Shown here in pieces: positions 18,538 through 26,800 of a stretch of DNA of 64,000 nucleotides. This DNA is from Bifidobacterium asteroides (GTDB lineage Bacteria > Actinomycetota > Actinomycetes > Actinomycetales > Bifidobacteriaceae): positions 62,001 to 126,000 of the forward strand of contig NZ_QGLL01000009.1 of NCBI RefSeq assembly GCF_003202695.1, read 5' to 3'. Positions within the stretch are counted from its first letter, which is position 1, and each line of letters opens with the position of its first letter. A program made the position numbers and the translations under genes. The notes beneath the pieces were generated by a model. That model searched no databases and was not told where the DNA came from. It was given only the letters and a program-made list of their open reading frames with translations.

Positions 18538-19863
18538 ATGCTGTACCTATTGGTAGATGTCCTATTAGGCGCTCCGGCGATGCTGATCTGGTTGTTTGCG
18601 GTGACGTCGTTCAATGCGTGGAGATCAAGGCGGCTGATGGACCGTGTCCTGGCGCCCTACCTCCTAGCACGGGGCCTGTGCCTGCAGACCTTCCAGGGAC
18701 ATGTGTGGCGGCGGCGCGGCAGGATCGGCAGGCCCCGGCCCGGGCAGGTCCTGCCCCTGGGCTCGCTGGTCGTCCTGGCCGACGGGCCCGCCACGGTATC
18801 CGGGGCCTACAGAGGCACCGGATGGTTCGACGGGCTGGGAGAGGACGGGCTGGTGGTCCGCCTGGTCGGCCAGTACGTGCAGCCACCCGCACAGGCCACC
18901 GGATCATCCGGCCCATGGTACGCGGGCAGGATCTGCTCAGTGGGCGGCGTTGCCTGCGGATCCGGCGTGATCCCCGGCGGCGACGCCCCCCTGCCCGAGA
19001 CCGGCGTCGGCCACACCCCCGACCCCGACTTGGTCACCTTCACCCAGGACCAGGTCAGCCTCCTTGCCTGGAAGGGACCCGACAACCCCGTCACCAGGCT
19101 CCTGCGCGCCCACAAGGTCCGCGCCCTCGCCCGCAACCACCGGCGAGAGGACCCGGTCCGCCGCCGGACACGGCCGATGCCGCACTGGCACGCCAGCCGC
19201 CCCGCATGGTGGCGCTACGAAGCCATCGGCTTCCTGCCCGACCGGTTCACCCGCGTCTACTGGGACCGCATCCGCAACCGGCCCGTCAAGGCCCCCATGC
19301 GCTACCGGACCCCGGAAGCCAGGGAATACAACAGACGACACTACTCCGTCCCCATATACACCACTGCGCTGATCGTCAGCATCCTCCTGGCCGCCTTCAA
19401 CATAGCGCGCGCATGGCACCGCTCCAGGCCGCACCGCCCCCTCCAGGGCGGCGAGGTACTCCTGGACATGCCCCCGCTGACCTCGGCGATCGTCAGCTGC
19501 GTCCTGGGCCTCGCCATCGGCATCGGCGCATGGGCCTGGGCCACCCACCGGCAATTCCCCCAACATCACATGACTCCGGCCAGCAGCCGCGAACTCCAAA
19601 CCGCCCTCGACAACTACTTGATCGGCATGCGATACATCATCGGGACCACCATCCCCTACACCATCCACGTCCTCGGCTACACCGCACTCGTCCTGTTGCC
19701 GCTCAGGTTCATCATTGATTTCTTCACCCTTCCTGAATGGGCTAATATTTGCCTGGGCTGGCCCTTCTTCGTTCTGTTTATGACCAGCTATGTCCTATCC
19801 CTCATCGATATCTTCTACGGTGGTTCGATAGCCAATCGCCTGGATCGGGAATTAGCGGAGTAA
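18538..19863 (+). CDS. Multi-pass membrane protein, putative immunity to the preceding effector (copy 1)
   Basis: 441 residues from the ATG at 18538 (AGGGGG nine bases upstream); an upstream in-frame start at 18487 would add 17 residues. An N-terminal transmembrane helix (LYLLVDVLLG...) leads into a long soluble basic, Pro/Gly-rich region with a beta-rich stretch, then three to four transmembrane segments (residues ~280-300, ~325-350, ~370-395, ~405-430). I recognise no family. Its position right after a glycine-zipper effector, and its co-duplication with the effector's 3' end, suggest an immunity protein acting in the membrane; this is inference. The copy at 20395 differs mainly in the transmembrane segments. 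Confidence 0.7.
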   Translation: MLYLLVDVLLGAPAMLIWLFAVTSFNAWRSRRLMDRVLAPYLLARGLCLQTFQGHVWRRRGRIGRPRPGQVLPLGSLVVLADGPATVSGAYRGTGWFDGLGEDGLVVRLVGQYVQPPAQATGSSGPWYAGRICSVGGVACGSGVIPGGDAPLPETGVGHTPDPDLVTFTQDQVSLLAWKGPDNPVTRLLRAHKVRALARNHRREDPVRRRTRPMPHWHASRPAWWRYEAIGFLPDRFTRVYWDRIRNRPVKAPMRYRTPEAREYNRRHYSVPIYTTALIVSILLAAFNIARAWHRSRPHRPLQGGEVLLDMPPLTSAIVSCVLGLAIGIGAWAWATHRQFPQHHMTPASSRELQTALDNYLIGMRYIIGTTIPYTIHVLGYTALVLLPLRFIIDFFTLPEWANICLGWPFFVLFMTSYVLSLIDIFYGGSIANRLDRELAE

Positions 19864-19897
19864 AGCCCATATGCATTAGCCCCATCCCCGTGCTCAA

Positions 19898-20318
19898 GGG
19901 GGGTAGCCTGGTTGCACCGGCAACCAAAACCACAGGGAATTTAGTTCAAGCTGCCGGCAAGGCTGCCGGCACGGCTGCAAAAGTTGGTGCCTTCGGCTGC
20001 ATAGTTGGCGGCATTGCTGATTACTTCGGCACATACTATGCACGCAAGGAAGCCTATGGACAACAGGCAGCTACCCAAGATGCTGTAGCTCATGGCCTGA
20101 TCACTGCCTCTACTGGTCTTATCGGTGCTGAATCAGGAGCCGCCGCTGGAGCATTTGTGGGATCGATCGTCCCTGGACTAGGTACGATTGTAGGAGCTGG
20201 AATTGGTTTAGCCGTAGGATATCTCGGTGCAGTAGCCGGAAACGCTTTTTACGACAATTACGTCAATCGCGGGAACGGAGATGACATGTGGGACCACATG
20301 AGAGACAATCGATGGTAG
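19898..20318 (+). pseudogene. Orphan C-terminal fragment of the glycine-zipper effector (headless cassette)
   Basis: Encodes a near copy of the last ~139 residues of the 17199-18461 effector, starting GSLVAPATKTTG, without the secretion/coiled-coil N-terminus or its own ribosome-binding site. The open frame extends back to 19749 only by reading through the end of the upstream membrane gene in another frame. Differences cluster near residues STGLIGAESG (ATTGFAGASSG in copy 1), NAFYDNY (NALYDNS) and the last three residues (NRW for NLW). It looks like an alternative toxin end that could recombine into the upstream full-length gene, as known for orphan cassettes of other polymorphic toxins. Confidence 0.8.
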
Positions 20319-20394
20319 CTTTCCCGCTGTCTCCTGCATTGCCATGTGCGTGGTTCGGATTGACAGCAGGAACGATATTAGGGGGTGGGTACTG

Positions 20395-21720
20395 ATGCTG
20401 TACCTATTGGTAGATGTCCTATTCGGCGTTCCGGTGGTGCTGGTCTGGTTGTTTGCGGTGGTGTCGTTCAATGCGTGGAGGTCGAGGCGGCTGATGGACC
20501 GTGTCCTGGCGCCCTACCTCCTGGCACGGGGCCTGTGCCTGCAGACCTTCCAGGGACATGTGTGGCGGCGGCGCGGCAGGATCGGCAGGCCCCGGCCCGG
20601 GCAGGTCCTGCCCCTGGGCTCGCTGGTCGTCCTGGCCGACGGGCCCGCCACGGTATTCGGGGCCTACAGAGGCACCGGATGGTTCGACGGGCTGGGAGAG
20701 GACGGGCTGGTGGTCCGCCTGGTCGGCCAGTACGTGCAGCCACCCGCACAGGCCACCGGATCATCCGGCCCATGGTACGCGGGCAGGATCTGCTCAGTGG
20801 GCGGCGTTGCCTGCGGATCCGGCGTGATCCCCGGCGGCGACGCCCCCCTGCCCGAGACCGGCGTCGGCCACACCCCCGACCCCGACTTGGTCACCTTCAC
20901 CCAGGACCAGGTCAGCCTCCTTGCCTGGAAGGGACCCGACAACCCCGTCACCAGGCTCCTGCGCGCCCACAAGGTCCGCGCCCTCGCCCGCAACCACCGG
21001 CGAGAGGACCCGGTCCGCCGCCGGACACGGCCGATGCCGCACTGGCACGCCAGCCGCCCCGCATGGTGGCGCTACGAAGCCATCGGCTTCCTGCCCGACC
21101 GGTTCACCCGCGTCTACTGGGACCGCATCCGCAACCGGCCCGTCAAGGCCCCCATGCGCTACCGGACCCCGGAAGCCAGGGAATACAACAGACGACACTA
21201 CTCCGTCCCCATATACACCACTGCGCTGATCGTCAGCATCCTCCTGGCCGCCTTCAACATAGCGCGCGCATGGCACCGCTCCAGGCCGCACCGCCCCCTC
21301 CAGGGCGGCGAGGTACTCCTGGACATGCCCCCGCTGACCTCGGCGATCGTCAGCTGCGTCCTGGGCCTCGCCATCGGCATCGGCGCATGGGCCTGGGCCA
21401 CCCACCGGCAATTCCCCCAACATCACATGACTCCGGCCAGCAGCCGCGAACTCCAAACCGCCCTCGACAACTACTTGATCGGCATGCGATACATCATCGG
21501 GACCACCATCCCCTACACCATCCACGTCCTCGCCTGCACCGCACTCTTCCAGGTGCCGCTTATCTTCATCACTGAGTTCTTCACTTTTCCCGAATGGGTC
21601 AGTACCTACCTGCGCGGGCCCTCCTTCGCCCTGTTTATGACCAACCTGATCCTACCCCTCATCGATATCTTCTACGGTAGTTCGATAGCCAATCGCCTGG
21701 ATCGGGAATTAGCGGAGTAA
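20395..21720 (+). CDS. Multi-pass membrane protein, putative immunity (copy 2)
   Basis: 441 residues, same start context as copy 1. The central ~340 residues are identical to copy 1 apart from one Ser-to-Phe change (TVFGAY for TVSGAY). The first transmembrane helix (FGVPVVLVWLFAVV versus LGAPAMLIWLFAVT) and the last two (LACTALFQVPLIFITEFFTF versus LGYTALVLLPLRFIIDFFTL; TYLRGPSFALFMTNLILPL versus ICLGWPFFVLFMTSYVLSL) carry most changes. It pairs with the orphan toxin end directly upstream. Variation confined to membrane segments fits specificity for a membrane-inserting toxin (inference). Confidence 0.7.
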   Translation: MLYLLVDVLFGVPVVLVWLFAVVSFNAWRSRRLMDRVLAPYLLARGLCLQTFQGHVWRRRGRIGRPRPGQVLPLGSLVVLADGPATVFGAYRGTGWFDGLGEDGLVVRLVGQYVQPPAQATGSSGPWYAGRICSVGGVACGSGVIPGGDAPLPETGVGHTPDPDLVTFTQDQVSLLAWKGPDNPVTRLLRAHKVRALARNHRREDPVRRRTRPMPHWHASRPAWWRYEAIGFLPDRFTRVYWDRIRNRPVKAPMRYRTPEAREYNRRHYSVPIYTTALIVSILLAAFNIARAWHRSRPHRPLQGGEVLLDMPPLTSAIVSCVLGLAIGIGAWAWATHRQFPQHHMTPASSRELQTALDNYLIGMRYIIGTTIPYTIHVLACTALFQVPLIFITEFFTFPEWVSTYLRGPSFALFMTNLILPLIDIFYGSSIANRLDRELAE

Positions 21721-21914
21721 AGCCCATATGCATTAGCCCCATCCCCGTGCTCAATAGCACTACAGCTATCTATGGAAGGCAGCATCCTGGTCTTACGCTC
21801 GCACCACTTGACAGCATGCGGACAGGAATCAACTCAAAACCACAACTGGCCAGCTACCGGCACCCATCGCCCAGCATATTCTGGTAAATCCAGCGATCCT
21901 ATGAATCCTATGAT

Positions 21915-22631
21915 TCATGCCGCGGTGATCAGGCCTCCGAAGAGGACGATGGCGATAGCAATCAGTTCAATGATGAAGAACATGGACAGGGCCGACCAGC
22001 TGTGAGTCAGCGTGTTCCAAGGGGAATCCTTGCGCACGCAGACCAGGATGGCCACAAAGAGGATGGCGAAGACCGCCACGCCCAGCCCGGCCGCGATGAT
22101 GCCCAGGTTAGCCGCGTTGGCCAGGATGGCCTGATGCTGGTAGACCACGAAAGTGCTGTACCAGAAGTCCATCTTGAGCAGACAGAGGCCGGCGATCAGC
22201 TGTTCGGCGGCCAAGCCCAGCACGAAGACCACCCGCCAGAACCAGGAGGACGACTCGATGATGGACATGCCGATGCCCACAAAGGTCAGCACGGTCACCG
22301 TCCAGGCAATCAGAGCTATGCCGCGCGGGTCCAGGATCGAGGCATAGCGGAGCACGCCCTGAGTGTGGTTGATGGCCAAAGAGCGCCCGTATCCATAAGG
22401 AATGACGATTGCCAAAAGAACCGCCAGCGCGAAGACCACCCAGCGGACCGGGCGGGCGCGGCGCTGCTCGATCTCAGCCAGCGAGTATTCCGAATCCGGA
22501 ATAGTCGCCTCAGGATGAGCTGAAACCTTGTTCACCGAAGTCACTTCATCAGGGTGCGATGGCACAGCCACAGAACCCGCCGCATCGCTTCTGCCGGATT
22601 CCGCGCCATCCCCATCGTCGAATTGCTTCAT
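21915..22631 (-). CDS. Hypothetical membrane protein (about six transmembrane segments)
   Basis: 238 residues from the ATG at 22631, with GGAGG about ten bases upstream; a longer in-frame start at 22670 is less likely. A hydrophilic, acidic N-terminus of ~65 residues precedes about five or six transmembrane helices (VVFALAVLLAIVIPYGYG ... ILFVAILVCV ... FFIIELIAIAIVLFGG). I recognise no family. It is convergent to the duplicated effector island, and the 22632-23142 stretch upstream holds no convincing gene. Confidence 0.7.
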   Translation of the reverse strand: MKQFDDGDGAESGRSDAAGSVAVPSHPDEVTSVNKVSAHPEATIPDSEYSLAEIEQRRARPVRWVVFALAVLLAIVIPYGYGRSLAINHTQGVLRYASILDPRGIALIAWTVTVLTFVGIGMSIIESSSWFWRVVFVLGLAAEQLIAGLCLLKMDFWYSTFVVYQHQAILANAANLGIIAAGLGVAVFAILFVAILVCVRKDSPWNTLTHSWSALSMFFIIELIAIAIVLFGGLITAA

Positions 22632-23142
22632 CGGCGACCACACCTCCAAGTCCGCTACTCGTGGACACATCGCCTACAAGCTTATACCGAGAGGCACGCC
22701 CGCGCTTAAGAGCGAAAAGTACAATTCGTAAACACTTGGCATCCAGACAATAGCAGATAAATGGAACCATCCTGCAAGCGGTATAGTTCATCTCCGCAGA
22801 CGCGAGGAACACCTGATCTCTGCGACCGAAAACGCTGCAGACCCAGAATCACTCCCCACGTATCCGAGGAGCACCCGGGCAGTGTCTTCTGACCAGCCGA
22901 TCATACGCATCTGAAAACCATGACAATCCGTGTTCAAATACCCTGTTAGTCATCCGCAAAGCGGTAAATGGATGCCTTGAAAGGCAGACAAAACTTTCAA
23001 TCAGGCGCACCAATGCGATTATTACAGCTACAGGAGAATCAAACACTCATGCACGAACTATGAAGCAGTTATCAATTCTCACCGGGGCCCCAGTAGCGAT
23101 TCTTTTGCTGATTGCAACAGAATATGGGAGCCCGGGAATGAA
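22632..23142. other. Intergenic stretch without recognisable genes
   Basis: 511 bp, more A+T-rich than the core genes. Short open frames here lack ribosome-binding sites and family features. It presumably holds the promoter of the membrane-protein gene at 21915-22631; I see nothing else that I can support. Confidence 0.5.
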
Positions 23143-23427
23143 TCAGTCGAACTGCCTGATGCCGAGGACATCGTAGAAACTTACCTTGGTGTCACCGCCG
23201 AAGCCAGCACCATAGTTTGTCCCATAGTACGTACGATCCGACTGGATCATTCGCCTGTCCTCATCATCCAGCGAATCCCAGACTCTGCGCTCTGCATCAT
23301 CCATGTCATCAGTAATGGAATACTTTGACGTATAGTCATCAATCCTCTTCTGGAGAATACGGTCATAAGTGGTACAGGCCTTATCCTTAGTTGCCATTTT
23401 TCTCATGAAATCCTCGTCCAAAGCCAT
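23143..23427 (-). CDS. Small hypothetical protein
   Basis: 94 residues with AGGAG five bases before the ATG, which supports real translation. Charged and mostly helical (MALDEDFMRKMATKDKACTT; DDMDDAERRVWDSLDDEDRR), with a Gly/Tyr-rich C-terminal part (YYGTNYGAGFGG). It has no signal peptide or transmembrane segment and no family I recognise. It sits alone between the membrane-protein gene and the CRISPR trailer end. Confidence 0.55.
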   Translation of the reverse strand: MALDEDFMRKMATKDKACTTYDRILQKRIDDYTSKYSITDDMDDAERRVWDSLDDEDRRMIQSDRTYYGTNYGAGFGGDTKVSFYDVLGIRQFD

Positions 23428-23821
23428 TCATCTCCTCTCATCTTTGCGAACATGAGTGCATCCATCCGATGCCCTGCAGGATTGTCCCTGCATCTGCAGG
23501 GAGGGACAGTAGTATTTCTATACTACGAAAAGTCCCGGTCACTACTTGGGATCGTTCTCGCGAATGCAGGGAGCACAGCACTCTTGCAGCTAGGAACAAG
23601 AGAATGGCATAAAAAGATTGACACTGTACCTGAGCAGCAACTCATACTCATGTTTAGAAGGAATACAATTCTTAACGGAGTTCTGGGGAAAGAACAGTTT
23701 TAATGCATGTTCCCGCTAAAAAACAGTGTTGTCTGGGTGATTCAGAGTAGCATGATCGGTTTTCCAATTCAGGCTTCTACGGGGGGCGTATACCGCAGGC
23801 AGAGAACCATACGTAGTGGCA
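23428..23821. other. Region between the small hypothetical gene and the trailer end of the CRISPR array
   Basis: About 390 bp without a supported gene. An 83-codon plus-strand frame at 23452-23703 has no ribosome-binding site and no family features. This is the distal (old) end of the array, where repeats have decayed; further degenerate repeats upstream of 23822 cannot be made out with confidence. Confidence 0.45.
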
Positions 23822-26800
23822 TTCCCAATCCACGCCCCCGCGAAGGGAGCGACCAAGTGTTGGAGACCAGCGCCGTCTGCCTTTGCAATTTCAATCCACG
23901 CTCCCGTGAAGGAAGCGACATGGTCTTGCTGCTGCTGGGAGCTATGGCGGTCATATTTCAATCCACGCTCCCGTGAAGGGAGCGACCTCTCTTGGTACAA
24001 ATTATTTTCTACATCATAAGATTTCAATCCACGCTCCCGTGAAGGGAGCGACGCCTGCCGGTGACCATGCTGGTGCCGTTCACCGTATTTCAATCCACGT
24101 TCCCGTGAAGGGAGCGACCGCTGTATAAGGAGGGTCGCCGATTGTAGTCGTATTTCAATCCACGCTCCCGTGAAGGGAGCGACAGGTGCGCACCACGTCC
24201 AATGGGGGCACGGTGGTATTTCAATCCACGCTCCCGTGAAGGGAGCGACTGGCGTGGTAAACGGGGTGTCGATATACTTTCTTATTCCAATCCACGCTCC
24301 CGTGAAGGGAGCGACCGGCTACTATGTTCAAAGATTTTTGATCCCCCCGATTTCAATCCACGCTCCCGTGAAGGGAGCGACCCTATACCGGCCTCATCAT
24401 CGATAGTCTCGCACATATTTCAATCCACGCTCCCGTGAAGGGAGCGACCAGTTATCAAGACAATTTGCTCAGCTTGTCAAAATTTCAATCCACGCTCCCG
24501 TGAAGGGAGCGACCGGAAAAAACCCTCATAGTCTCCGTGGTCAGCATTATTTCAATCCACGCTCCCGTGAAGGGAGCGACAACTGACATGGAACCCGTTC
24601 CAACAGTCAAACACATTTCAATCCACGCTCCCGTGAAGGGAGCGACATATTTGTAAGAGTAATCAAACCGTTGTCCGCAATATTTCAATCCACGCTCCCG
24701 TGAAGGGAGCGACGCGGGAGCCATGAAAACATGCTTGTGATCTTCTTATTTCAATCCACGCTCCCGTGAAGGGAGCGACCGGCATGGGCGGAGACGCTTT
24801 TCTTTTTGCCCTGATTTCAATCCACGCTCCCGTGAAGGGAGCGACAATAGGTTCTTGGACGACGTAAATGGATTGGTGATTTCAATCCACGCTCCCGTGA
24901 AGGGAGCGACTCCGCGTCTGCCGGCTTTGCCGCTCCCCCGCTGAAATTTCAATCCACGCTCCCGTGAAGGGAGCGACAGGAGCAGACGGTACAATCCACC
25001 AGTATGTCAGCATTTCAATCCACGCTCCCGTGAAGGGAGCGACGCGGGGCGGCCGGTGCTGTCGTAGGGACAGGTTTATTTCAATCCACGCTCCCGTGAA
25101 GGGAGCGACCGCAACAGCCCATTCACGCTGAGCCAGTTCATCAATTTCAATCCACGCTCCCGTGAAGGGAGCGACACGGTATCTAGCGTAAGGGACGCGC
25201 ACGTTTCCATTTCAATCCACGCTCCCGTGAAGGGAGCGACTAGAACAGTTCGTTTTCTACCTTGGTCGTACAATATTTCAATCCACGCTCCCGTGAAGGG
25301 AGCGACAAGTGACGATAGAGAGGACATATCATGAGCTACAATTTCAATCCACGCTCCCGTGAAGGGAGCGACGCACTATCTACTACATCACCCTGGCGAC
25401 AGCCCAATTTCAATCCACGCTCCCGTGAAGGGAGCGACATTCGTCCAGGTCGTCCAGACGAGTAGGCTTTCTATTTCAATCCACGCTCCCGTGAAGGGAG
25501 CGACTTGAGTATGGGAAGTTTAAAAAGGTCGATACCAGATTTCAATCCACGCTCCCGTGAAGGGAGCGACGGTCTTGTTGAGGACTGCCGCACGCTCAAC
25601 AGTCTATTTCAATCCACGCTCCCGTGAAGGGAGCGACCACCAGTGGACATTTGCTCACCAGAGTTGGCGAGATTTCAATCCACGCTCCCGTGAAGGGAGC
25701 GACGATGAAATTTACGGGACGTACGCGCCGCATGTGATTTCAATCCACGCTCCCGTGAAGGGAGCGACTACAAACCGAAAAGCTGCCGGGCTCGTTGAAT
25801 CAATTTCAATCCACGCTCCCGTGAAGGGAGCGACGTCCGCCCTTCTGGTTGCCTGCTGCCATTCGGCATTTCAATCCACGCTCCCGTGAAGGGAGCGACC
25901 TGCCCCACCGTCGTGCCTGTCTCCATGCTGATGCTATTTCAATCCACGCTCCCGTGAAGGGAGCGACGACTGGCGACAAATTTTTGAGGATAAAGGAGAT
26001 AATTTCAATCCACGCTCCCGTGAAGGGAGCGACAACTTTTTGCCAGGATGTCTGCACCCAGGATGTATTTCAATCCACGCTCCCGTGAAGGGAGCGACGA
26101 CCTACGCTCACGGGCGTGCCCGTGGTGCTACCGATTTCAATCCACGCTCCCGTGAAGGGAGCGACGTGCAGTAGATGCACTGGCAGTTTGGGCTTGTCGG
26201 ATTTCAATCCACGCTCCCGTGAAGGGAGCGACATTTACGTCATCATCACAGAGATAAATTCAATTCTGATTTCAATCCACGCTCCCGTGAAGGGAGCGAC
26301 GATTTTTGATTCCTCCTGAGTCGCTAATGTGCATGATTTCAATCCACGCTCCCGTGAAGGGAGCGACCAGCAACACGGGAATTCTGCGTGTTGGTCTTGA
26401 TATTTCAATCCACGCTCCCGTGAAGGGAGCGACATCTCCCTTGGTACAAATTATTTCCTACATCACAAGATTTCAATCCACGCTCCCGTGAAGGGAGCGA
26501 CCCTTTGATCTCAACATCCGTGCGCCTGAGATAGATATTTCAATCCACGCTCCCGTGAAGGGAGCGACGCCCACAGCCGGTCTGGCTTTGCCGGTCATCG
26601 AAATTTCAATCCACGCTCCCGTGAAGGGAGCGACCAAGGATGCACAGTACAAGGAGCTCGGTCGAGAAAATTTCAATCCACGCTCCCGTGAAGGGAGCGA
26701 CAGCACCATCTACTACATCACCCTGGCGACGGCTGAATTTCAATCCACGCTCCCGTGAAGGGAGCGACCGGTATGGCGATAGTGCTACTCGTGAAGATAG

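Larger units (their letters stand above)
18041..21754 (+). repeat. Tandem direct duplication of a 1,857-bp toxin-end/immunity unit
   Basis: Unit 1 is 18041-19897 and unit 2 is 19898-21754; every landmark (GTTGCACCGG, membrane-gene start, stop codon, trailing TGCTCAA) is offset by exactly 1,857 bp with no indels. The central ~1 kb of the membrane-protein gene is almost identical between the copies, while the toxin end and the gene's 5' and 3' transmembrane parts differ by many substitutions. Confidence 0.93.

Noticed and set aside
18528..19718. 396-codon alternative frame over the putative immunity gene (repeated at 20385-21575)
   Set aside because: Pro/Arg/His-rich frame-shifted reading of a G+C-rich gene. 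The 441-residue frame has the transmembrane segments and a ribosome-binding site.
19749..20318. 190-codon gene containing the second toxin end
   Set aside because: Its first ~50 codons are an out-of-frame reading of the upstream membrane gene; only 19898-20318 is homologous, so it is called a headless cassette.
22849..23046. 65-codon minus-strand frame
   Set aside because: No ribosome-binding site and no family features; likely chance.
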